Source: Tieghemiomyces parasiticus (taxonomy: Eukaryota > Kickxellomycota > Dimargaritomycetes > Dimargaritales > Dimargaritaceae). From it: 32,040 bases of DNA. This document shows positions 10,445-20,237 of the stretch, in pieces; the stretch's first letter is position 1; every line of letters starts with the position of its first letter. The DNA lies in NCBI GenBank assembly GCA_027575765.1, contig JANBPT010000532.1, forward strand, positions 1 to 32,040, read 5' to 3'. The notes below the pieces were generated by a model. It was not told the origin of the DNA. It worked only from the letters and a program-made list of their open reading frames with translations, and did no database searches. Position numbers and translations under genes: made by a program.

Positions 10445-11017
10445 CTAAGGGCTGGTCGGCTGGTACCGAGCAAAAGCGGGCCGCCACTCCGGAGGCTCAA
10501 TACCGAGGGTCCGCAGGTCTTGACCCATGACACCAGAACGCAGGTAGTACAGCATTGTGTTTCCCCCATACTGGTGCTCAATCTCAAATGTGATGAAATT
10601 AAACCATTCCCGGCAGCGCCTTTCAAACACCGCCGCCACCTGGTCGGGGTCCATCAGATGGCAGTTGTACACTACCACTTGCCAGTCCTGCTGGCCCTGG
10701 GGTTCTTCAACCACGGTCACATAGACAACGTCTCGTTTGAAATTGGGCAGCCCGGCTAACAAGGACCCGTCTGCGTGGTAGCGGGCATTCCACTCCGATA
10801 ACTTCGTGTGCAGGAGTTCGACGATTGCCTCGTAACTTGATCCGGCCCCCAAGGCCTGGATCGTAAGGTAGCGGTTACCGGTAGAGACGGGCTGGGTGGT
10901 GAGGGGATATGCGCTGGCCAGGCGGTGGGCAGAAATAAGGTCCAGGTCATTCACTTGGCCACCATCGCCAGCGGCGTCGAGGTGTGACGTACGGCGACCT
11001 CCCCAAGGAATGGGCAT
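10445..11017 (-). CDS. Orphan hypothetical protein, 190 aa, intronless
   Basis: A single minus-strand frame from ATG 11017 to TAG 10445. I do not recognise a family. Support for a real gene: GC-rich third positions across most of the frame, a soluble-protein composition with alternating hydrophobic and charged residues, a CT-rich leader directly before the ATG, and a TATATAA box about 200 bp upstream. Visible parts: a polar N-terminus (1-45); a helical-looking segment AIVELLHTKLSEWNARYH; a strand-like DVVYVTVVEE and WQVVVYNCHLMDP; then a conserved-looking block VFERRCREWFNFITFEIEHQ, rich in Trp and Phe, and a C-terminal tail. There is no signal peptide or transmembrane segment. It is transcribed in the same direction as the insulinase gene to its right, 1.4 kb away. 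Confidence 0.6.
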   Translation of the reverse strand: MPIPWGGRRTSHLDAAGDGGQVNDLDLISAHRLASAYPLTTQPVSTGNRYLTIQALGAGSSYEAIVELLHTKLSEWNARYHADGSLLAGLPNFKRDVVYVTVVEEPQGQQDWQVVVYNCHLMDPDQVAAVFERRCREWFNFITFEIEHQYGGNTMLYYLRSGVMGQDLRTLGIEPPEWRPAFARYQPTSP

Positions 11018-11218
11018 ATCGGGACGGGAAGGGAGGGGGATAAGGAAGATGGGTTGGGTGCAGGAGAGGAGAGGGGGAGGGTAGGGAATCTGGGGGCGAA
11101 AATGGTAGCGCAGGCCCTAGGCGACCATGGACGGCGTGGATAACGGCAGGTCGTCTGTCAGGAAGTAACTAGTCGGGGTCTGGTGGGTTGATGGGCATGC
11201 CAGGCGACGGGCCGTCGG

Positions 11219-11225
11219 TTATATA
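11219..11225 (-). promoter_or_regulatory. TATA box of the 190-aa orphan gene
   Basis: TATATAA on the minus strand, about 200 bp upstream of the ATG at 11017. Between them lies a pyrimidine-rich leader (about 11018-11080 read on the minus strand), typical of fungal core promoters. Confidence 0.45.
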
Positions 11226-12419
11226 GCGGCGTGGGAGGGGGGGGGCATATAGGCACCTAGGCGGCTATGCCGCAGTCGTCAACAAAGACAATCTTGCGCC
11301 GGCTACGATCAAATGCCCTTGTTGTACGCCACAGGACCCAGCACGGAAGGCCGAGTTTGGGTCGTCAAACGCAGAACAGGTAAACAATCAGCCGCACCTG
11401 GATGCCACCGCTTTGTTGTAGATACCGGGCCGAGGCTATATGCGGCGACAGACCGTGTATCCATCCTGCCACCATCAACGTGGCAGCATTCACTCCAGTT
11501 CCAGGACGGGCCAGCCTGGTCTTCCCTTACGGGGGCGAGTGCATCGACTGGCCGTCAGGCGACACCGCCTAGCGCCGCCCTTCCGGATGCTGGCGCGCCG
11601 ACAAAGGAAGGCGGAAAACTTCCGGTGCGTCGAGACCGAGGAGGCGGAGGGCGTGGCTGCTTGATCTGGACGCCGGAAGGCCTGACGTCGAAAGCTTCCC
11701 CATGCCAAACGGCGCCCCAGTGCTGACACCTTGGCGGTTGCCGATTGTATGGTGCGGCAGAAATGATTTCGGTTCACGATCCGCAAATACCCGCAGGGCA
11801 GCTCTAAGCCATTGACAGCCAACGCGCCCCACAGCCCCCGTCGACCGGTCCTTGGACTGCGGCAGCGGTCGAGTCGCTTCTCTGGCAAAATAGTGTCGGT
11901 AGTGTAGTGTCAACTCGGCTGGCGATACCTTCGTCCATAATCAGAAGGCAATGGTTTTTTTTGTACGGGCCCCAAAGAGAATGCAGAGGGGGCCAGGTGT
12001 ACACATATACTCATTAATCAGTACATGGGGTGTGGAGCACGTACCCCGTGGCACCAGAAGTCCCCATGCATACCGCCGTAGCGATGGTCGTATGATCAAG
12101 TAGCACCAGTTGCGAAGGCAGCCCTCCGACGGTGGGTGGGAGTCGGGTTTGATAGTAACATAACGGCGTAGTCATCCTTAGTATGTGTTACAGTAAACGA
12201 CGATGGGCCGAATTAGGTCGCGGCTTGGATTTATTACCAATCAAATGGTGAGTCTATAACCGGGTATATACTACTTCGACCATGGATTCGTTATTATAAG
12301 GGGCACACAAGCCCCGATCAGTTGAAAGGTACGGAGTGGGTTCAGGGAGTAGTGAAGAGGTGCCGGCTTTCTTGACCAAAAAATAATAATAATCAGCTAG
12401 TCAACCGTCAAGTGGGAGC
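11226..12419. other. Intergenic spacer with a GC-rich island at about 11300-11900
   Basis: The left part is GC-rich and carries overlapping open frames on both strands; the one with a real ATG is + 11313-11726, 137 codons. Its peptide is Pro/Gly/Arg-rich and unlike any family I know, and the minus-strand frames start with TTG. The right part (about 12000-12419) is AT-richer and should hold the 3' UTR of the insulinase gene; a minus-strand AATAAA sits near 12230, about 190 bp past its stop codon. Confidence 0.4.
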
Positions 12420-15400
12420 CTAGTACTTCGGCTTGAAGTTAAGTACAGGCAGGACCGACGAGGTCATGTTAAGACAGCTCTTGAATTTGCGAGGGTCGGT
12501 GATGAGGATGTTATGATCAGCCATAGGCACCACGTAAGGGTCAAACGGCGTCCGCAACTGGGACTCGTAGACCGAGGGTTGACCCGCAGTCGCCCACGAG
12601 GTTCCATCATCTTTTGAGACTAACGGGGAGCTGGCGGCGATACCCTGAGGATCAAAGAATGAGCCGAGGACTTTGTCCGACATCATGTCGGCCAGAGCCT
12701 TACGGTGTGCTTCGGTGCGGCTGGCGGAGCTTTGGAGAGCCGAAGGCGAGTGGTTCGCGTCGGCGGCCACTTTTTCCGTTTCCTGGGCCACACCCATGAG
12801 GTCGTCAATTCCGATGACAGCAATTGACAGTGACGATGGTCCATTTGCGACTGCGGGCACCTCGATAGCCTCATCGTCCGCCGCTTGGGTGGTAGTTCTG
12901 GCTGTGGGCGCTGCTTTGTCGTGGTCGAATTTGACGGAGGATGCCTGGTAGTACTTGTCGACTAAGGGGCCTAACAGGGCCATGAGTCCGTCGGTGTCTG
13001 TGGCGTCACGGACTGGTGAGGACCGCAGGGTAGCCATCAGGTCTGCGGGCGGGACCTGGATGTGGCGGTGGGCAAAGTAGTCGTGAAGGGCTAAGAAGGA
13101 TAGGCTGTAAGGGCAGCGACCCGGAGAGGAGGTAGACACGCCATCCCTGACACCCTGCTCCGCCAGATCAATATTGTAGTCCGGGTTGCCCGTAGGAGTC
13201 ACCAATAGCCTGGCTGGGAAGACATGGATGGACAGTTTGGTGAGGTGCGGGGAAGCTGGATGGAGGTGCTTGAGGAAGAAAGCCACAAGGGAAGCCTGGG
13301 TCAGACGCCGAAGGTTAGCCTGGTCACGGTCACATCTATCAAACTCCCATGAGCCGTCCTGGATCCGCTTGAAAATCTGGCGAGCCTCCTGGCCAATCGA
13401 TCGCGGAGGCTGGCGCTTGGCCTGAATGAGTGCATCGCGATGCTTCTCAAACCTCTCGACGGACATGGTCTCAACCTCCCGCACAAAGTCATGTAAGAAA
13501 GTATGAATACGGGCCTCTAAGTACACCGGACTACGTTCACCCTGTACCGCACACTTCCAATACATGACGCCGGAGGGAGCAATAACGAGGTCGGAGTATA
13601 TCCCATACCCCAGGGTCTCTTTAGTCCGCAGCTGTGTGAACAACTGAGTCTTCATCATCTCCGCCGCTAACTGGAGGTGAGCCCGCAGTGCAAAATCCTG
13701 ATCCATCCCGATCTGGAACACCACCAGTACTCCGACATTTTTGTCATCAGCGTTGGGGTGGGTGACCTGCCGGATGCCACGGGTCCCCGGCGGCAACACG
13801 AGCGTGCGTGAGGTGGAGTTGATCGGGTTGACGAATGGATCGACTGCGCGGCACAGCACTGAAAGCGCCCCGTCGTGGATAGCTAGGGCCTGCTCTTCAG
13901 TGAAATTGCCCACCACCAGTGTTTCGGGGCACAGGTCGCGCACGAACTCGGCATGAAAAGCGGTCAGATCCTCGACGGTGAGGTCACGGGCGGCCGCCAG
14001 GCACTCCTTGGCATCCCAGAGCCGGGGGTACCATAGGTCCTGGAGTACGTAATGCGCTTGCGTAAGCGAAGAGGAGAACTGGAATTCTGAGTACGCCCGC
14101 AGGAGCTTTTCCTTCATGACGACGAAGCGATCGGGGGACACCGAGAAGTCGCGTAGTTGGGTCAGGACGTATTCGGTAATCCGGGGTAACTTATCGTTGA
14201 ATCCGACGATGCTCAGTACGATACCGTCCCCGGTATCACTAGCATCAACATTGATACCGGCCTCACTGGCGTTGTACAACTGCTCGTGCATGGTGTCCAC
14301 CCACAGGCGACGCAGGAGGTTCAGGCGGACCGCGTGGAACGGGGACGCGTCGGCCAATGGACTATGGATCGTCAAGTTGATTACGCCATGCGGTAAACCG
14401 AACCGGTCATCTTTTTTGTACCAGAGCCGGGCGGCCCCGGCGGCGCGAAGCAGGTGGGCCCCGGTTTGCCTAGGACCGTCCGGACGAACCGGGTCGGCAG
14501 ATAAGTTCCCGGGTATAAGCTCATTGGGCCGTGGTAGGTGGAAGGCCGGGTTAAGCTTGTCAATGGCCTTGAGACGGGCCAGGAATTCGGCCGGCACAGG
14601 TTCCACCGTATAGTGGGTCCCGTAGTGTTCCTCGGTCTGTGGACTGACCAGCTCGAGCCCCTTTGCCAGGATGGTTACGTGGAAATTGTCCGGGGTCAGG
14701 TAGCTAAGAAAGTCACGGATCTCGTCGGGGTGGTAATTGCGCAGGACGTTTCTGGCCGCCAAGAGGTGTTTGCGCTGCAACCACGGGTACATCATGCTCA
14801 CACTCAGGTCCTTACAGCACTGGATACCTTCCGACTTGGCACGGTAGCGAAACCTAATCTGGCTCATATGACGCGTCTGGTCAAAGAAGGCCTCCGGGAC
14901 GGGCCTGTCGTTCAGGAGATGCAGGTACTCGAAGGTGGCCTCCACAATCTCGTCGGTATGAAGCAGGCCTTCGGATGTCAAATCTACTGATATATAGAAA
15001 GAATCAAACCCGCTGATGTCGGAGTATTTGCTGTTTGCGAAAACTCTGGTGACCCACCCGCGTTGTTTAAGGTGGGCAAAGAGCGAGCCTGCGCCTTCCC
15101 GGCGCAATAAGAGGGCCACGATGTAACTCGGATTACAGTGATATTGCGGCTTGAAGTCCTTGGTTGGGAACGTGATGGCGAGGGAGCGGGAAGTCTGGGT
15201 GGCCTCGATGCGGACGATGCGCTGGAGGTGCTCAGGCTTCCATGGCAGGGTGTCGTAATGCGGGTAGGGGCGGTCCTTATTGACCACGCGGTGGAACTTG
15301 GTGACGACCCACTCGGTCAGCTGATCCAGGCTGTCGCGCCCAAAGACGACCAGGTGCATCAAATTGGCCGAATAGTGGGTCCGGTAGAACTTAAGAAGCT

Positions 15401-16055
15401 CGGCCCGGGTGTCGATACCGTTGCGCTCGGGGATCTCCTTAAGGGTTCTGAGGTTACCAACATTAAAGTTACATAAGGGATGGTCGGGATTTATCAGGGT
15501 ACGGGAAATCTGGAACACTCGCCACAGGTCGTACTGTAGGTACATGTTATGTTCCGAATCGACCGCCCGAAGTTCACGGTCGGTGCAGTCCTGGTTAAAG
15601 TGAGGAGCTATGAAAAACTGGGCGAAGCGGTCCAGGGCACCTTCAAAATATTCCGAGTTGATGGTGAAATAGTAGTTGGTGTGGTTCATGGAGGTGTAGG
15701 CGTTGGACCTGCCGCCGTGGCTACCCAGGTAATCACGATACTCGCCCTCCTTGGGGTACTTCTCGGTACCCAGGAAGAGCAGGTGCTCACAAAAGTGAGC
15801 TAAGCCTGGGAGGCCCGGTGGATCGGCACAGTCGCCTACTTGGACCACCAAGGCAGCGCTGGACTTGACAGCCTCATCAGGTTGGGCCTGGACGATGAGG
15901 GCCTCCAGCTGGTTGGGTAAGCGGATCAGGCGATACGCGCAGTCGTCGGAAAAGCTCTGGTCTAGCGGGGTCTGGTACACGTAGTACGGCAGGGTAGCGT
16001 CGCCGCTTAAGTATTCCAGTTTGAACCCAGGAGGTGGGGCGATCGGGGCGGTCAT
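12420..16055 (-). CDS. STE23: M16A zinc metalloprotease, insulin-degrading enzyme/Ste23 type, 1211 aa
   Basis: Intronless minus-strand gene. The first ATG is at 16055; the frame extends to a GTG at 16073, which I do not use. It has the inverted zinc motif HFCEH (residues 87-91) and, 77 residues after the second His, the third ligand E168 in VDSEH, the same spacing as in human IDE. The far half of the crypt is present too: R810 and Y817 in LRTKETLGYGIYS correspond to the IDE residues that hold the substrate backbone. Enzymes of this family form a closed chamber and cut small peptides; in yeast the orthologue takes part in N-terminal a-factor processing. The body matches the usual length of about 1000 aa. 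The extra roughly 200 residues are mostly in a C-terminal region (about 1020-1180) rich in Ala, Ser, Thr and acidic residues. The last part (ITDPRKFKSCLNM) resembles the normal IDE end, so the extra piece looks like an insertion ahead of the terminal motif. There is no signal peptide. Confidence 0.93.
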   Translation of the reverse strand: MTAPIAPPPGFKLEYLSGDATLPYYVYQTPLDQSFSDDCAYRLIRLPNQLEALIVQAQPDEAVKSSAALVVQVGDCADPPGLPGLAHFCEHLLFLGTEKYPKEGEYRDYLGSHGGRSNAYTSMNHTNYYFTINSEYFEGALDRFAQFFIAPHFNQDCTDRELRAVDSEHNMYLQYDLWRVFQISRTLINPDHPLCNFNVGNLRTLKEIPERNGIDTRAELLKFYRTHYSANLMHLVVFGRDSLDQLTEWVVTKFHRVVNKDRPYPHYDTLPWKPEHLQRIVRIEATQTSRSLAITFPTKDFKPQYHCNPSYIVALLLRREGAGSLFAHLKQRGWVTRVFANSKYSDISGFDSFYISVDLTSEGLLHTDEIVEATFEYLHLLNDRPVPEAFFDQTRHMSQIRFRYRAKSEGIQCCKDLSVSMMYPWLQRKHLLAARNVLRNYHPDEIRDFLSYLTPDNFHVTILAKGLELVSPQTEEHYGTHYTVEPVPAEFLARLKAIDKLNPAFHLPRPNELIPGNLSADPVRPDGPRQTGAHLLRAAGAARLWYKKDDRFGLPHGVINLTIHSPLADASPFHAVRLNLLRRLWVDTMHEQLYNASEAGINVDASDTGDGIVLSIVGFNDKLPRITEYVLTQLRDFSVSPDRFVVMKEKLLRAYSEFQFSSSLTQAHYVLQDLWYPRLWDAKECLAAARDLTVEDLTAFHAEFVRDLCPETLVVGNFTEEQALAIHDGALSVLCRAVDPFVNPINSTSRTLVLPPGTRGIRQVTHPNADDKNVGVLVVFQIGMDQDFALRAHLQLAAEMMKTQLFTQLRTKETLGYGIYSDLVIAPSGVMYWKCAVQGERSPVYLEARIHTFLHDFVREVETMSVERFEKHRDALIQAKRQPPRSIGQEARQIFKRIQDGSWEFDRCDRDQANLRRLTQASLVAFFLKHLHPASPHLTKLSIHVFPARLLVTPTGNPDYNIDLAEQGVRDGVSTSSPGRCPYSLSFLALHDYFAHRHIQVPPADLMATLRSSPVRDATDTDGLMALLGPLVDKYYQASSVKFDHDKAAPTARTTTQAADDEAIEVPAVANGPSSLSIAVIGIDDLMGVAQETEKVAADANHSPSALQSSASRTEAHRKALADMMSDKVLGSFFDPQGIAASSPLVSKDDGTSWATAGQPSVYESQLRTPFDPYVVPMADHNILITDPRKFKSCLNMTSSVLPVLNFKPKY

Positions 16056-17772
16056 GGTGTAAGAGTTTGTCACGCTGATAGGTGCGGCTGGTGAGGTATA
16101 GACTCGGCCCCAGAATGGAAAGTACCGTAGTTAAAATCCCTGTAAACACGTGGACGTGAGGCGGAAGACGGGTGTAAATAGGTAACGAGACCGGTAGCCA
16201 ACGGACGAAACAAGTAGAAGCCTCGCTGATAAGAAACTACGTAGCACGAATGGTGAAGGAGGGCGTGGGCCAATGTACATTCCAGAAACCTACAGGTACT
16301 GCTATCTAACTTGAGAAAGACCACGGTGAAGTTGCAGAAGATAACGACTCAAGTGGTAACGGTAACTGCGCAAAGGCCAGGCTGCGACGCAGATCGGATT
16401 ATGGAGGACTAAAGCAGGCCATCATGGCAGAGAGCAACCGCTAAAAAAATAATTAGTAGTCCAACTAGGAAGCGTGGCGGGTGAACCAATTTTTCACCAC
16501 TGATGTAGTTGAAGTATGTATGTCTGCAGACGATTCGAAGCATGAAAATCGTTTCCACAGTCTCATATACTTCTATGTTTACCTGTTGCCTTCTCTGGGT
16601 TACAGTTGGGCCATACCTGCTAAAGTCGGACATTCCGTGGTCAATCATTAGGGGGGGAAGATTGAAGGGACTAAAGTAGGGGTACCTAGAAAGGTAGTTA
16701 TTGCCATTGGAATCCCCAATGGCGTGCTTGGCACAAATTCTGTACTGTATGCCCAAAGTAAGGTAATTGGGTCCACAGCCTCACTCCAATTTAAGAACTG
16801 GCTACCACTCCGCTAATGGCCTAAAGCTAGAAGGCCAGAGCCTTTTCAGCACCCTAGATCAATGAATACATAAACATGTCTTTACGTTGCTTAATCATTT
16901 TCATCGACCCACTTGCTGTTGCCCTTTTTCCTTCTGTGCTGTCCGTAAATAGCAAATTTGGATGAGTAGAATTGCAATAAGGTTTTAGTGAAAAGTATGA
17001 TGACAGGCGGAGAGAATATCATTTTGTAATAAAGGTATGGAACTCTTGGATTGGCTTAACCATAGCTCACAAAAGTAAAACTCAACTGGTAGCCTCAGTT
17101 CGGCTCTATCCGTTAGCGAGGGCTTTTGTGGCGTCGTAACGGCCTCCGAGATGAAGCGCACTGGCATGGCAAAGACGGCGGAAGGATTAGGAAACACGTT
17201 ACTGTAACCGCACAGAATATTAGCAAACAGGCATGGTCTGGGGTCTGCTAGATGGTAGGCTCCAGATACTCCTTGATCGGCTGATTCATGCCTGGCATAA
17301 TTACCCTATTGGTATACCGGCCGCCCGAAGCAATGACTTGGGATTGCGAGCTTTTGTCAGCCATGTAGTTCTTCCCACAAATCTCCCCGCAATTCCAAGG
17401 CCCTTATTGCTAGGCACCCATCAATTTGGGCGACTCGGGAAATTAGTTGTTTTTTTCAACCGACCGATTGAGGAGAAGTGACATTCCTCTACACGGTAGT
17501 ACCGAATGTACCTCGGTGCAAGTATGCGCCTCAAGTTTATGCCATGTCAGTGTAAGCCGCTATATTTACTTGGCATACATATCGAGGCCACTACATTGAT
17601 CTGGAAAAATGGTGGATAAGCGAAGGCTGGTTTATGTGGTGGGAATAAGGAATAACCGGGTTTAAGTTCCTCCCTCAGACCCGCTTTAAACAGAGACTGG
17701 TATGTATCGAGGATGTCGCGAATAAAACGTTTATACATGGTGGAAATGAGGGACACTACGTCGTGGCGCGCG
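16056..17772. other. Intergenic spacer: insulinase promoter and phosphatase 3' region
   Basis: About 1.7 kb between two minus-strand genes. The part next to 16055 should be the insulinase promoter and leader. The part next to 17772 is the 3' UTR of the phosphatase gene. Frames of 70-115 codons occur but are AT-rich and without motifs. Nothing else is visible. Confidence 0.5.
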
Positions 17773-20237
17773 TCACGTAAAGTATTGGCGGTGTGGGGCC
17801 TACGGATTGCACAGTATGGGGTTTCCGGTAGGTGGGGTGACAATGTGGTGGTAGTAGTTGACCGTTAGCCTTCAAATGTATGGTAGGGGGGAGGGACGGA
17901 GCTAGTACTTTACCGGGAGGAAGGTTGGCAGTCAGAGGGCATGTTGGTGCATATATTTTTTGAACGACCCACTTACGTGTAACATCTGGTAGTGGGCTTC
18001 TTGGAGACTCTGAGCGGCGGGCCCGAATGTACGGAACCGCCCGTGTAGGAACCGGTCGATAACGTATACAGAAGCGAGGTTCCGGGCCCGGTTGCAGTAG
18101 TTCGGTGCCGACCAGACGGTATGGAGCCGATTGTCGAAGTGTGACTGAGGAGATTGCACGAGAGGGAGAGGGTACGTTTGACGAGAAGCATAACAATGTT
18201 AGGTAATAGAGGTGGTATACCGTAGAGTAGAGAGCTTTGGGTAGATCCTGGACCACATGACCACAACAAACACTTTACCTCATAGCCCTTGAGGCACAGC
18301 TGGTGCGAACGGAGGATAGTGTCCATGGCATTGCAGTGTAAAAAGGTCAGTACAACCTCAGCGCCAAACAAGTAGCCGGCACCCCTGGGTGGGAGGGGGG
18401 CAAGAGTGGGAAGGGAGGGGTCAGTGAGGGTACGCAATCGTTGGTAATCCGTTGGGTAGGTAAGGTGGGGGGGGGCATGACCATAACTAAATCACCAAAC
18501 GGAAAGAGGTCTATAGCTCCGTCGATCACTCACCTAACGTTACGACTGAATCCCAGCAGCCTTTTATCTGGGTCTGACCAGACTAAGTCGCACATGGGGC
18601 CCTCGGCCGGAATCTCTAGAGGTCAGAAGAGAGGTAGAGCAGGGAATCAGGTTAGAAACGTTATCTGAATACATAGAACATGCAGTTTAGATCTTATGGA
18701 GAGTGATTGAAGCGCACCCAAATTAGTTATGTAGTGAGAAAGGAGCAGTAGCGGGAGCCAATGTTGGGGCAAACCAAAATGGTACCCACCTTGTATCCGA
18801 TCGATGGTTCTAATCTGGTCGATTGCGTTGATGCTGGGTGATAGGCCTAAGAAAGCAGGGAAAGCGGGTTCAAGATGCAGTACAGCTTGGAAAATTAGTT
18901 AAGTTGTTGGCATTTTAACCCTAGCCTCCCCCTCATATATGGAGGGACACCTGCATCGCCAAACCCATCGCTGTGCTTACCTCCGTGCACGCAAAATATG
19001 CAGTTCGCAATCTCCGCGGCCAAGGGAAGGAAATTGAACGTGTCGACGAAGGCGTCCCACTCCATGTAGGAACCCGCGTACTTGGTCAGGCATTCTTGCT
19101 GAAACCCGTACACCTAAATGGCCCGCATTGTCAGAGGGAAAAGAAGTAGTATTGTACAATAAAACTAATTAGGCCAGCTGCTCGTCCAGGTAAGCTGCCG
19201 GGCGAGACCCCGCAACCACTTGCGGCAGCTCCGGGGGGATAGTGCGGTATAAGTGAATCCGTCACTGGGTACCACGTGTAACCCCTTACCATGCTAGTAG
19301 TCCGTGTCTCATGGTTTCCGCGGATGAGAAACACGTTGGCCGGGTAGCGGATTTTCAGGCAGAAGAGGAGACTGATCGTTTCGACGCTTCGTAGGCCGCG
19401 GTCCACATAATCCCCTGGCGAGGTGGCACATGTCAGTAAAGATGGGGAGGGAAATGACCAGGGCAATACGGTCACACAGTACGTATATTGTTATTATGTC
19501 ATCGGCCATTCAATCACTATATTCTATGGCAAGCAGACCCGATTCCGTGGCTGACCGGGCTTGGATGTCGCGCTGCCCAGGGTTAATTGCACGCGTTGCA
19601 TTGGCGGGCCCTCGACAGGAGAGCATGCAGCCCACCAATCAATGTATATATACACAACTTAGAGCAGCATGCCAAGGGGGAAAGGGGCAGTCACAGAAGC
19701 CCCGCCTATAAGTAGCAGTGCAAGTACCAACCGGTCGCCAAATGTCTTACCTAAAAACAGATAGTTGACGTTCGGTAAATTGTCGCCCAGGGTTAGGATC
19801 TCCAAGAGGTCAAAGAATTGCCTAGGATGCGGGGAATAGAGAATGGTGAACTGTGGTTAACGACCGACCAGTTTTGCCATGCAGCACACTAATCGACGGC
19901 ATTACGTAGGGAAAAGTGACAGAGGGGAGCTCGGGGCAGGTGTGCAGCACCCGCGTTCCACGAGACTGGGTTAAAGATGCTCGGCAGCCCGTCAGCCAAC
20001 CGGCTCCCCCTCCTTTTCGATCTATGGCCTGCCTGCATTGGTAGGTCACTGCACTTCTCTAAAGTTTGTTACTTACCCGTGAATATCACCGACTACGGTG
20101 ACAGGTGGGTCGATTTTCAACACGTTGGGCTCGTTGAACAAGAGGCTTTTGACGGTCTCGCAGATGCTGAGGACCGCCTGCGGTCGCAGGAACTGGCCCC
20201 GCTTGAGCACCTCTATGCACTCGTTAATGTCAACCAT
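17773..20237 (-). CDS. PPG1: Ppg1-like PP2A-family serine/threonine phosphatase catalytic subunit, nine exons, 309 aa
   Basis: Minus-strand exons: 20077-20237, 19751-19821, 19290-19414, 18981-19113, 18790-18846, 18534-18615, 18279-18384, 17977-18144, 17773-17799. Phases close at all eight junctions and the sum is 930 nt. All PPP-family metal-site and catalytic motifs are present: GDIHG (D51, H53), GDYVDRG (D79, R83), GNHE (N111, H112), HGGLSPS (H162), RGAG (R210), SHQLC (H237), SAPNYC (Y261). The wording NYLFLGDYVDRG.RSVETI and HQLC.KGY...TVWSAPNYC is closest to yeast Ppg1, which in fungi belongs to STRIPAK-type complexes; a diverged PP4/PP2A paralogue is the alternative. Oddities: the usual NYCYRCGN loop reads NYCNRARN, so the Cys that binds microcystin covalently in PP2A is Ala, and the C-terminus reads RQYFT instead of DYFL. 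The last exon encodes only eight residues, so the C-terminus depends on one acceptor (17800), preceded by a CTAAC branch site. Confidence 0.85.

Noticed and set aside
10120..10530. 136-codon + strand frame at the 3' side of the orphan gene
   Set aside because: It begins with TTG, overlaps the orphan gene's 3' end on the other strand, and has no coding-like pattern.
16056..16073. Upstream extension of the insulinase to codon 16073
   Set aside because: The codon at 16073 is GTG; the first ATG is at 16055 and reads MTAPIAPPPG.
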